Shown: piece after piece, positions 25,499-33,041 of the stretch
Layout: every line of letters starts with the position of its first letter
Position numbering within the stretch: the first letter of the stretch is position 1
Source: UBA7662 sp036787895
GTDB lineage: Bacteria; Bacteroidota; Bacteroidia; UBA7662
Reading direction: 5' to 3'
DNA: 64,000 nucleotides
Assembly: GCA_036787895.1 (NCBI GenBank)
Contig: DAIQOK010000001.1
Coordinates: 186,001 to 250,000, forward strand
Translations under genes and position numbers: made by a program
The notes under the pieces: generated by a model
Seen by the model: the letters and a program-made list of their open reading frames with translations, nothing else
What the model was told of the DNA's origin: nothing
Databases searched by the model: none

Positions 25499-25882
25499 TT
25501 AAACCGATTGTGCTGCGGTTTTTCTGTCGGCCGGACGGAAATACCAGGAAAGTAGGGTTAAAACTACCAATAGGAGCGGGGGAGCAATTTCAGCCATTCC
25601 TGCACCAAGGACGATATGCGAGTAGGCCGCGCCCGACATGCTGAAAAAGAAACCGGCATAGGCCCATTCCTTAAGTAATGGTGTTTTAGGTATCAAAATA
25701 GCAACCACACCTAAAAGTTTCCAGACACCCAGTAGGGTTAAAAAGTAAAGCGGAAAACCCATATCGGTGATGAATTTTACTTCTTCAGGTACATTCAGCA
25801 GCTGAACAATGCCACTCGATACCATACCGAGTGAAAGCCAGATGGTGGCTACCCAATAAATGATTTTGTTACGTTTGCTCAT
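25499..25882 (-). CDS. DoxX-family four-helix membrane protein
   Basis: A 127-residue protein with four hydrophobic helices (about residues 8-28, 45-65, 72-95, 98-115), in the DoxX/DoxX-like superfamily. Characteristic is the second helix KFITDMGFPLYFLTLLGVWKLLG. These proteins are often found with ArsR and SRPBCC genes; the biochemical role is poorly known, with links to redox or oxidative stress in some species. It starts 6 bases after the SRPBCC stop. Confidence 0.85.
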   Translation of the reverse strand: MSKRNKIIYWVATIWLSLGMVSSGIVQLLNVPEEVKFITDMGFPLYFLTLLGVWKLLGVVAILIPKTPLLKEWAYAGFFFSMSGAAYSHIVLGAGMAEIAPPLLLVVLTLLSWYFRPADRKTAAQSV

Positions 25883-25888
25883 GGTGGT

Positions 25889-26353
25889 TTATTTATTTGG
25901 TTTTAAAATTTCCTGAAGTCGGTTGTGCGCCCTATTTAAGCCTTGTGCAAAAGGCATGGCCAGAAGTTGATCACGTAATTCAACAGATTTGAAGACCAAA
26001 TGCATGCTAAGTTTACTTGATTGGGGGCTTAAGGCTTCAAAATCAAAATATTCGAGTTGGATACCGAATCCGGTGTTTTCCATTTCAAATGTCCGGACAA
26101 ACCCTTTTTCAGGCATAAATTCATGAATTACTCCGCTGAAATTGTGTTGGTTTCCGAAAGTGTCGGTCGTCTGAAAATGGTAAGCGCCATGTTTGTGGTT
26201 TTCCAGCTTGATTACTTTGGTACCCATCCATTGTTCCACCAGTTCGGGGTCTGCATAAGCTTTAAAAAGTAAATCCAGCGCTAAATCGAATTCTCGGGTA
26301 ATCCTCATTTCCTGCTTGCCGACTTCGGCATGGAGTTGGGTTTTATGGCTCAT
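25889..26353 (-). CDS. SRPBCC/AHSA1-domain protein
   Basis: A 154-residue START-like (AHSA1) hydrophobic-pocket protein. It opens with ITREFDLALDLLFKAYADPELVEQWMG, the standard AHSA1 start, and has SGVIHEFMPEKGFVRTFEM in the middle. Such proteins bind small hydrophobic ligands or act with the co-encoded ArsR regulator; the ligand is unknown. It lies 6 bases downstream of the ArsR gene and 6 bases upstream of DoxX, so the unit is a clear operon. Confidence 0.88.
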   Translation of the reverse strand: MSHKTQLHAEVGKQEMRITREFDLALDLLFKAYADPELVEQWMGTKVIKLENHKHGAYHFQTTDTFGNQHNFSGVIHEFMPEKGFVRTFEMENTGFGIQLEYFDFEALSPQSSKLSMHLVFKSVELRDQLLAMPFAQGLNRAHNRLQEILKPNK

Positions 26354-26359
26354 ATTGAC

Positions 26360-26683
26360 TTATTTCTCTGGTTTATAGTATTTCATCAAGCTCTCCAATG
26401 CATTAAATCGGTCGTCCCACATTTGACGGAAAGGTTCTAAAAACTCGGCAATAGACTTCAATTTAACCGGATTGAGCTGGTAGTAGATGGTACGGCCATT
26501 TTGAGATTGAGTGACCAGCTCACATTCACTCAAAATGCTAAGGTGTTTGGAAACAGTTGGTCTGGCTGTATCAAAATTGGCCGCAATCGCACCAGCCGAC
26601 AAACGCTGACTGGCCAGTAATAACAATATTGCCCGCCGCGTAGGATCGGCTATGGCCTGGAAGACATCACGTCGTAAGTTCAT
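26360..26683 (-). CDS. ArsR-family winged-helix repressor
   Basis: A 107-residue regulator with the ArsR winged helix: IADPTRRAILLLLASQRLSAGAIAANF, recognition helix around TARPTVSKHLSIL, then the wing (QNGRTIYYQLNP). It lacks the CxC metal motif of metal-sensing ArsR proteins, as is usual for the subgroup paired with SRPBCC genes. It heads the SRPBCC-DoxX-DUF4256 operon. Two copies of a palindromic site directly before its start bracket its own promoter, so autorepression is likely. Confidence 0.92.
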   Translation of the reverse strand: MNLRRDVFQAIADPTRRAILLLLASQRLSAGAIAANFDTARPTVSKHLSILSECELVTQSQNGRTIYYQLNPVKLKSIAEFLEPFRQMWDDRFNALESLMKYYKPEK

Positions 26684-26685
26684 GC

Positions 26686-26732
26686 GTAGTTATTTGACTA
26701 CAAGTATAAGTGTAGTTGTTTGGCTACGCAAA
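26686..26732 (-). promoter_or_regulatory. Promoter and two operators of the ArsR operon
   Basis: Two copies of GTAGTTRTTTGRCTAC, at 26686-26701 and 26712-26727, differ at two positions; each is a 5-bp palindrome (GTAGT/ACTAC or GTAG/CTAC). Starts are 26 bases apart, about two and a half helix turns. On the minus strand TTTG (26729-26732), a 20-base spacer and TATACTTG (26701-26708) form a Bacteroidota promoter whose elements lie between and against the two sites. ArsR binding would block it. Confidence 0.7.
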
Positions 26733-27021
26733 TAATTTTTTTTAGATTTTGTGCGGTATTCGATTAAACAGAGTTTAGGGCTGATGTTCGGTAATCGGTT
26801 AAACGGGGGTACGGAATATTTATTAAAATTGAGTTCGTAAGCAGTAACCAACATTTTTTTTGTGCGATTCGGCAATCAAGCCATGAAAGAAATCGCTGAA
26901 GATTTATAGGGAGATATCTAATGGTCGCCAATTAATTAAATCCATTTAACCAAATACTCCGTAATCTGCTCTTTCTGTTCATAATTTATATTATGTTTAA
27001 TAATAAAAAAGAATACTCCCT
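26733..27021. other. AT-rich intergenic stretch, no gene seen
   Basis: Part of the 370-base divergent gap between the ArsR operon and the FAD oxidoreductase. A minus-strand frame (26690-26875) can be read here, but it covers the operators, has no family resemblance and is AT-driven. I see no RNA gene, no terminator and no long repeat. Confidence 0.6.
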
Positions 27022-27029
27022 TATCTTCG
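27022..27029 (+). promoter_or_regulatory. -7 box TATCTTCG before FAD oxidoreductase
   Basis: TAnnTTCG variant, 24 bases before ATG 27054, in the same context (TTATCTTCGCC) as the box before exbB. Confidence 0.5.
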
Positions 27030-27053
27030 CCTTTCAAGCTCCTCGACTGCCTT

Positions 27054-28226
27054 ATGCTACAGCCATCCTACTGGGAATATGATCTCCTCTTTTCAGCCAC
27101 CGATGTTTTGATTATTGGTGCAGGCTTAACAGGTTTATCGGCAGCCATTACGATTAAACAGCAAGCACCACATTTAAAAGTACTCGTAATTGAGTCGGCT
27201 AAACTTGGCACCATGGCAACGACCAGAAACGCCGGCTTCCTCTGCTATGGTAGTCCCTCAGAATTATTAGGAGATTTGGATGAACACGGACCAGACCATG
27301 TTTATGAGTTGCTCTGCCGAAAAAATGAAGGTATCAACCGCTTGCTCGAGTTGAGCCGGAAAAAGGATATTGGCTATACGTCCACCTTCGGTTATGAACT
27401 TTTCGATAATGACAAACCAATAAGTTTGGTCGCCGACCGCTTGAATGAATTAAACATAATAGTTCAGGCAGCCACAGGTATTGTTGACTATTTCAAAACA
27501 GCCGCTGATGCTGTGTTAACACGCTGGGGTTTCAGCGGCTTTGATGGGGCCATACAAATGGCCTACGAAGGTCAGGTACAAAGTGCCCGACTGGATTATT
27601 CACTGCGTTTGTATGCCCAAAACCTGGGAGTTCGTCTGATTTCAGCCTTAGAAGTAACCGCATTAGCGCAACATTCGCCTGATCAATGGGCTTACACCAC
27701 CGAATTTGGCACTTTTTATACCAATTACGTCTTGTTGGCCAACAACGCCTATCTCAGTAAACTGCTTCCAGAAGTAGAAGTAAGCCCTAAACGTGGACAA
27801 GTACTTGTCACTAACGAGCTCCCCCATCTACGCCTGCATGGCAACTTCCATTTCGACAGCGGGTATTATTACTTCCGCAATGTAGGTAAACGATTGTTGT
27901 TAGGTGGTGCACGGAATCACGATTTTGAGACTGAAAACAGCGATCAAGCGGTTTTAAACGACATATTGCAGGCACATCTTATTGATTTTGCCCAACAACG
28001 ATTACTCCCCGACCAAAAATTTAGCATCGACCAGCAATGGAGCGGTATCATGGGCTTTACAGCCGACAAAAAACCAATTTGTCGCGAAATAAAACCGGGA
28101 TTATTTGTGGCAGCCGGTATGAACGGCATGGGTGTAGCCATGGGTGCCTCCCTCGGCACCGAAATTGCGGAGAAACTACTGGATGTTTTGATACCTATCC
28201 GGCCAAAACCACGAAAAAAGCGTTAA
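27054..28226 (+). CDS. FAD-dependent amine/amino-acid oxidoreductase (DAO family)
   Basis: A 390-residue flavoprotein of the D-amino-acid oxidase fold. The dinucleotide loop VLIIGAGLTGLSAAITI is at residues 18-34, TTRNAGFLCYGS follows (near 60), and the C-terminal FAD contact is VAAGMNGMGVAMGASLGTEIAE (near 352). N-terminal SYWEYD is a feature I associate with Bacteroidota members annotated as FAD-binding oxidoreductases. The substrate is unknown; glycine, sarcosine or D-amino acids are possible. Its TAA stop shares TTAA with the convergent HxlR gene. Confidence 0.88.
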   Translation: MLQPSYWEYDLLFSATDVLIIGAGLTGLSAAITIKQQAPHLKVLVIESAKLGTMATTRNAGFLCYGSPSELLGDLDEHGPDHVYELLCRKNEGINRLLELSRKKDIGYTSTFGYELFDNDKPISLVADRLNELNIIVQAATGIVDYFKTAADAVLTRWGFSGFDGAIQMAYEGQVQSARLDYSLRLYAQNLGVRLISALEVTALAQHSPDQWAYTTEFGTFYTNYVLLANNAYLSKLLPEVEVSPKRGQVLVTNELPHLRLHGNFHFDSGYYYFRNVGKRLLLGGARNHDFETENSDQAVLNDILQAHLIDFAQQRLLPDQKFSIDQQWSGIMGFTADKKPICREIKPGLFVAAGMNGMGVAMGASLGTEIAEKLLDVLIPIRPKPRKKR

Positions 28227-28597
28227 AACAAACTCTGTTGCTGTACTTTTTTAGCAACCGTCTTTTTACCCTGACGTTCCAGATGCAAATCACCCCATTT
28301 ATTTAGGGTTTCTAATACCGGAACCAAAGTTTTGCCATAATCAGTAAGCTTGTATTCTACCCGCGGTGGAATTTCGGGATACGACTTCCGAGTGGCAATA
28401 CCGTCTTTTAAAAACTCCTTGAGTTGTTGGGTAAGCATTTTTTGGGTGATGCCATCAACATCTTCCTTTATTTCGCTGAAACGTTTAGCACGACTGCGTA
28501 TACTCCAAAGGATTTGAATTTTCCATTTCCCGCCAATGACTTCGAGGGTGGCATCAATGCCATTTTGAACGTAGGTGTTGTTTTCAGCGACTTTCAT
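28223..28597 (-). CDS. HxlR-family transcriptional regulator
   Basis: A 124-residue winged-helix regulator with the HxlR core: TLEVIGGKWKIQILWSI (near 20), RFSEIKEDVDGITQKMLTQQLKEF (near 40) and PPRVEYKLTDYGKTL (near 78). No conserved cysteine is seen near the N-terminus, so redox sensing as in YodB/HypR is not supported. ATG 28597 (MKVAENNTYVQNG) is preferred to an in-frame TTG at 28609. A repeated AGTTACT site lies just upstream. No divergent partner gene is adjacent, so its target may be itself or distant. Confidence 0.9.
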   Translation of the reverse strand: MKVAENNTYVQNGIDATLEVIGGKWKIQILWSIRSRAKRFSEIKEDVDGITQKMLTQQLKEFLKDGIATRKSYPEIPPRVEYKLTDYGKTLVPVLETLNKWGDLHLERQGKKTVAKKVQQQSLF

Positions 28598-28611
28598 AGG
28601 TTTAGTCAAAA

Positions 28612-28632
28612 AGTTACTATAGAATAGTTACT
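28612..28632 (-). promoter_or_regulatory. Possible HxlR operator
   Basis: AGTTACT occurs twice (28612-28618 and 28626-28632), 14 bases apart, with the palindrome ACTATagaATAGT (28616-28628) in the middle. It lies 15-35 bases before the HxlR start, a usual place for an autoregulatory site. Inference from symmetry only. Confidence 0.45.
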
Positions 28633-28708
28633 TTATTTTAAGACTAACGAAGGTAGTATTTGAAAATCTATCTACCAAATCTTTTAACGCTGATGCTCTG
28701 AATCTTAC

Positions 28709-28741
28709 AAAAAAAAAGTCCCCGTTTTTAAACAGGGACTT
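28709..28741 (-). terminator. Intrinsic terminator after trxB
   Basis: AAGTCCC / GGGACTT stem (28716-28722 with 28735-28741) followed on the minus strand by about nine T. It lies 22 bases beyond the trxB stop and ends the mnmA-to-trxB run. Confidence 0.9.
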
Positions 28742-28762
28742 GCTGATAGTGTAGTAGTTCAT

Positions 28763-29704
28763 TTACAAGCCACGCTCTCCCAGCCAACGTTCGGCATCAA
28801 GCGCTGCCATACAACCCGAACCTGCGGCAGTTACAGCCTGGCGGTATATTTTGTCTTGAGCGTCGCCACTGGCAAATACGCCTTCAACATTGGTTTTAGA
28901 AGTTCCGGGGGTGGTAATGATGTAACCAACCTCGTCCATAGTTAGATAAGGTTTGAAAATATCGGTATTGGGTTGGTGACCAATGGCGACAAAAAAGCCC
29001 TTGACAGCCAGTTCCTGCTTTTCACCAGTTTTTACGTTTTTCACGCGTACAGCTTCTACTGTATTGTCGCCAAGAATTTCTTCAGTTTCGGTTTCCCACA
29101 GTATTTCGATGTTTTCGGTACGGAATACACGCTCCTGCATAGCTTTACTGGCCCGCAATTCGTTCCGGCGAACAATCATATAAACTTTATTACAAAGTTT
29201 AGCCAGGTAGGTCGCCTCTTCGGCTGCTGTGTCTCCCCCACCTACGATGGCTACATCCATGCCACGGAAGAAAAAGCCATCACAAACGGCACAAGCCGAT
29301 ACGCCAAAGCCATTTAAACGCTCCTCAGAAGGCAATCCAAGCCACTTCGCTGAGGCTCCGGTGGCAATTATTACTGCATCAGCGGTGAGTTCTTTTTCCA
29401 TATCAATCACCACCTTGTGTGGGCGACCACTGAAATCGACCGAAGTTGCCAGACCATAGCGGATGTCGGTCCCCATTCTTTCAGCCTGTTTGCGGAAATC
29501 TTCCATCATTTCAGGACCCTGGGTGCCATCGGGATAGCCGGGGTAGTTTTCTACTTCGGTGGTAATCGTCAACTGTCCACCTGGTTGTAAGCCTTGGTAT
29601 ATGACAGGCTTTAATCCTGCACGTGCAGCATAAATGGCCGCGGTATATCCGGCGGGGCCCGAACCTATGATCAGGCATTTGATGTGTTCAACGTTGGAAT
29701 TCAT
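28763..29704 (-). CDS. trxB: Thioredoxin-disulfide reductase
   Basis: NADPH-dependent flavoenzyme that reduces thioredoxin. The 313-residue product has the FAD loop IIGSGPAGYTAAIYAARAG (near 12), the redox-active CAVC (near 140), the NADPH loop IVGGGDTAAEEATYL (near 155) and the C-terminal VFASGDAQD (near 282). Length is typical. It follows DUF4249 by 29 bases and has its own candidate promoter in that gap, and a strong terminator behind it, so it may be expressed both with and apart from the upstream genes. Confidence 0.96.
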   Translation of the reverse strand: MNSNVEHIKCLIIGSGPAGYTAAIYAARAGLKPVIYQGLQPGGQLTITTEVENYPGYPDGTQGPEMMEDFRKQAERMGTDIRYGLATSVDFSGRPHKVVIDMEKELTADAVIIATGASAKWLGLPSEERLNGFGVSACAVCDGFFFRGMDVAIVGGGDTAAEEATYLAKLCNKVYMIVRRNELRASKAMQERVFRTENIEILWETETEEILGDNTVEAVRVKNVKTGEKQELAVKGFFVAIGHQPNTDIFKPYLTMDEVGYIITTPGTSKTNVEGVFASGDAQDKIYRQAVTAAGSGCMAALDAERWLGERGL

Positions 29705-29721
29705 GGGCTAATAAACTTATG

Positions 29722-29729
29722 CGAAAGTA
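29722..29729 (-). promoter_or_regulatory. -7 box TACTTTCG before trxB
   Basis: Minus-strand TAnnTTCG variant, 17 bases before the trxB ATG at 29704, inside the short gap after DUF4249. Confidence 0.45.
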
Positions 29730-29733
29730 AGAA

Positions 29734-30651
29734 CTAAGGAGCAACAATAAAGGTGTCGAGCGAAGTTCCATAACCACCCCAGATTCCGAGTCCATTTCCC
29801 CGTATGCCGCGGATATTGGTAGCTACTATGGTTGGTGTTGAAAAAGGATTGCCGCTGCCTCCAGTGGCTGATTGCAAGGTATTCCAAAAGGTGTAATGTG
29901 GTTTATCTATGGTGCACCATTTGGTATAGATGGTATCTCCCTTTTCGAAATAGCCAAATTCTTCAAAAGTCAGTGAGTCATTGAATAAATACGCCTCTTT
30001 ACCTCGTTGCAATATGAATTCAACTGACTGTCCATTTATGAGCTCATCTGAATAAATCGATCCAAAACTACTGCTCCATAGGGTTTCCTGATTGCGTCGT
30101 GAAAAGGCACGTACAAAATTACCGGGCTGCGGTGGATCGGTATACCGGAAATAGAGGGCTATCAGCTCTTCGTCTCTAGGACTTGGCGTTAGATTACCAG
30201 CTTCACGTATGAGATCGGCCCGGGTGCGAACCCACAAACTGTCGAGCGGTACAGGCATTGGTATGGTGGTAACGGCTTGCAGTTCTTCTTCCGCGGTAAC
30301 AATTTTTAAAGTGTAGGTCCTGCCATACTGACCTTTAATTTTTGTTCCCCGGTAATTAAAAAGTGTAAAATGCTGAAAGTAAAATGCGGGTTGCAAGGTG
30401 TCTTGTTCAATGCCATCACTTACAATTACCAAAGCATTATTGATAACTAAACTGGCAATGGTGGCCAAATCTACGGGGGCAAAATAGGGTGAGTTACGTG
30501 ACAAACTGACAATGGCAAAAGAATCCGGTTCAATCTGACCATGAACAACTACAAACGACTTAGGATCAGGCAGGTCGAGGGTGATATCTCGTTCGCAGGC
30601 CTGAAATACAAACGTATATGCTAAAAGGAAGTAAATTATTGAGCGATGCAT
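29734..30651 (-). CDS. DUF4249 lipoprotein, TonB-receptor partner
   Basis: A 305-residue DUF4249 protein: hydrophobic leader with a Cys near residue 19 (FVFQACERD), then the family opening ITLDLPDPKSFVVVHGQIEPD and the repeated beta-strand pattern (GRTYTLKIVTAEEELQAVTTIP). DUF4249 proteins are commonly encoded directly after TonB-dependent receptors in Bacteroidota and are taken to be surface or periplasmic partners; function is undetermined. Its ATG is 2 bases after the receptor stop, so translation is almost certainly coupled. Confidence 0.88.
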   Translation of the reverse strand: MHRSIIYFLLAYTFVFQACERDITLDLPDPKSFVVVHGQIEPDSFAIVSLSRNSPYFAPVDLATIASLVINNALVIVSDGIEQDTLQPAFYFQHFTLFNYRGTKIKGQYGRTYTLKIVTAEEELQAVTTIPMPVPLDSLWVRTRADLIREAGNLTPSPRDEELIALYFRYTDPPQPGNFVRAFSRRNQETLWSSSFGSIYSDELINGQSVEFILQRGKEAYLFNDSLTFEEFGYFEKGDTIYTKWCTIDKPHYTFWNTLQSATGGSGNPFSTPTIVATNIRGIRGNGLGIWGGYGTSLDTFIVAP

Positions 30652-30653
30652 GC

Positions 30654-33041
30654 TTAAAACTTAAAGTTCCAGGTGACCGAAGGAATAATAGGAAACAAGG
30701 AGACCTGTTTGGCCTGTACTTTCAGACTTTGCTGTTGCAGAGAGCCTTCGTTTTCGATATAGATGAAATAGGGATTCAAGCGACTATACACATTATAAAT
30801 CGCGAAAGTCCAACTGCTCTCAACCTTTTTATTTTGCTTTTTCGGGGTATACACCGCGGCTATATCCATTCTGTGGTAGTTGGCCAGTCGGTATTGGTTG
30901 CGGTCGCCAATTTGGTCAATAATGCGTCCTTCGATAAAATATCGTGATTCAGGAACTGTAAAAGCATTTCCTGTGGCAAAAACGAAAGTAGAAGAGAAAG
31001 TCCAGCGTTTGTCGAGTTCGTAAGAGGCCACTACCGACATATCGTGTCTTCTGTCGAATTTATAGGGGTAACGGCGCCCTTGCATAATATCCGGAAATTG
31101 TCTCCAAGCCCAGGCCAGGGTATAACCTACCCAGCCGGTAAGTTTACCGGTTCTTTTTTTCAAGAAAAATTCAGCCCCATAAGCCTCTCCACTGCCAAAA
31201 ACAAGATCATTTTCGATATTACTGTTGAGACCGTTTACAGAACCATCTCTAAAGTCGATTTGGTTTTCAAGCGTTTTGTAGTACAGCTCTACCGAACTCT
31301 CCCACACATTATCATTAAAATTGCGGAAATAACCGAGGCTGTACTGCCAGCCAATTTGCGGGCGTACTTTTTCGGTACTGGGTATCCACAAATCGGTAGG
31401 TAGGGCATTACCCGACGACGACGCCAGGTGTATGTATTGCAAATTACGTGTTACACCGGCTTTGAGCGATGATTTGCTGTTGAGCGTATAGCGTAAACCC
31501 AATCGAGGCTCCAAACCGCCATAATCCGCTACTTTATCGCCTCGGTTGTATTCCTTACGTTCAATAAGTTCAAACAAATTAGGATCCGCATAACGCTCAT
31601 AAATATAAGGCCCTACTTGCCGAAAGGCGGAGGCTCTAAGCCCGATATTGGCCTGGAATACATCGCTGATGTCCCATTGGTCATTGACATAAAGCGCAAA
31701 TTCATGCGCGAAGAGGTTTTTTACGCCGGGAAGCTCAAAATTGTTCTCTCCTGAACGGGCTTGAACTACACTGGGTTGAAAAATGTGGTAGATGTACTGG
31801 CCTCCAAATTTGATTTGATGCCTCAAGGATGGATAGTAATCCAAGTCCATTTTGGTTGTTAGGTTTTTTACACCTGAATTCAACGAAAACTGGAATTGTG
31901 ACTGTTCTACATTGGTGCCAAAGTCGAAATCGCTGTAAATCACACTGGTATTCAAAAACAATTTGCTGTTAAATAAGTGGTTCCAGCGTAAAGTGGTGGT
32001 GGCATTGCCCCAGGGTACACCAAAGCGAAAGCCGTTTTCCTGGTTGTTGAACACAAAGACATCTCTTCCAAAATAAGCCGACCAGTAAATACGGTCTTTA
32101 TCACTGATACGATAATTGGCTTTGGCATTCAAATCATAGAAATAATAACTACTGCCCTTGGCACGGGCATCGTTGGGGATAAAAGGTTCTGCCAATACAT
32201 CGATATAAGTCCGGCGACCAGAGATGATGAAGGAACTTTTTCCCTTCACCAATGGCCCTTCGGTGGTAAGCCTAGAAGCAATCAACCCTAATCCCCCCTG
32301 GGTAATGTATTCCTGGTCGCTGCCATCTTTCATGGTAATATTGAGGACCGAAGAAATCCGTCCGCCATAATTGGCCGGAACACCTCCCTTGATGATGGTG
32401 GCATTATTGATGGCATCGGCGTTAAAAACAGAAAAGAAGCCCAGGAGATGTGCTGCATTGTAAACCACGGCTTCATCAAGTAGGATGAGATTTTGATCGG
32501 GACCTCCTCCCCTAACATAAAAACCGGTATTGCCTTCACCGGCGGTTTGCACACCGGGCAAAAGTTGTATGGCTTTAATAATATCAACCTCGCCCATCAG
32601 GGCGGGCAATGCTTTGATTTTGACAACATCCAGGTCTACCCTACCCATGCCAACATCCCTGGTGTTCTCATCGGGCCGGGTGCTTTCAACCACAATTTCC
32701 TCTCGGGTAATGGCCAAAGGTTTGAGTTTGAAATTATAACTGATGTTTTTGTCGAGCGTTAGTTGAATCGCCTGACTGGCGAAGCCGAGGTAGCTCACCG
32801 TAATTTCATAAACTCCCTTCTCGAGTGTTACAGAATAGAAGCCATATTCATTGGCAATGGCACCTTTTTGTATTTCTTTAATAAAGAGGTTGGCAGCGAT
32901 GAGGGTTTCCCCCGATTCAGACCGAATATACCCACTTAAGGTATATTTCTGTGCCAATAAGGGGCTGGTGCCGTATGCCATTAAAAACAAAAACGTGAAT
33001 AAGCACCCACGTTTTTGTCGATTAACTAAGAATAAATTCAT
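30654..33041 (-). CDS. TonB-dependent receptor with carboxypeptidase-like N-terminal domain
   Basis: A 795-residue outer-membrane receptor. After the signal peptide (about 1-30, ending LLAQ) comes a carboxypeptidase-regulatory-like domain (about 32-110, YTLSGYIRSESGETLIAAN), then the plug (about 125-235, with LLPGVQTAGEGNTGFYVRGG and NYGGRISSVLN) and the barrel to the C-terminal SVTWNFKF. The ligand is unknown. It overlaps the preceding subtilase stop by 1 base (TGATG) and is followed after 2 bases by DUF4249. This is the size class often paired with DUF4249, smaller than SusC. Confidence 0.92.
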   Translation of the reverse strand: MNLFLVNRQKRGCLFTFLFLMAYGTSPLLAQKYTLSGYIRSESGETLIAANLFIKEIQKGAIANEYGFYSVTLEKGVYEITVSYLGFASQAIQLTLDKNISYNFKLKPLAITREEIVVESTRPDENTRDVGMGRVDLDVVKIKALPALMGEVDIIKAIQLLPGVQTAGEGNTGFYVRGGGPDQNLILLDEAVVYNAAHLLGFFSVFNADAINNATIIKGGVPANYGGRISSVLNITMKDGSDQEYITQGGLGLIASRLTTEGPLVKGKSSFIISGRRTYIDVLAEPFIPNDARAKGSSYYFYDLNAKANYRISDKDRIYWSAYFGRDVFVFNNQENGFRFGVPWGNATTTLRWNHLFNSKLFLNTSVIYSDFDFGTNVEQSQFQFSLNSGVKNLTTKMDLDYYPSLRHQIKFGGQYIYHIFQPSVVQARSGENNFELPGVKNLFAHEFALYVNDQWDISDVFQANIGLRASAFRQVGPYIYERYADPNLFELIERKEYNRGDKVADYGGLEPRLGLRYTLNSKSSLKAGVTRNLQYIHLASSSGNALPTDLWIPSTEKVRPQIGWQYSLGYFRNFNDNVWESSVELYYKTLENQIDFRDGSVNGLNSNIENDLVFGSGEAYGAEFFLKKRTGKLTGWVGYTLAWAWRQFPDIMQGRRYPYKFDRRHDMSVVASYELDKRWTFSSTFVFATGNAFTVPESRYFIEGRIIDQIGDRNQYRLANYHRMDIAAVYTPKKQNKKVESSWTFAIYNVYSRLNPYFIYIENEGSLQQQSLKVQAKQVSLFPIIPSVTWNFKF

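Noticed and set aside
26690..26875. 61-residue minus-strand frame before the ArsR gene
   Set aside because: It overlaps the ArsR operators and promoter, has no recognisable motif and lies in AT-rich DNA where open frames are expected.
24895..28597. Defence or toxin-antitoxin island in the accessory-looking regulators
   Set aside because: ArsR-SRPBCC-DoxX-DUF4256, FAD oxidoreductase and HxlR are ordinary metabolic or stress genes; no nuclease, kinase, retron or restriction motif was seen.
28639..28708. Possible small RNA between the HxlR gene and the trxB terminator
   Set aside because: Only about 70 bases, with no promoter box and no structure apart from the trxB terminator itself.
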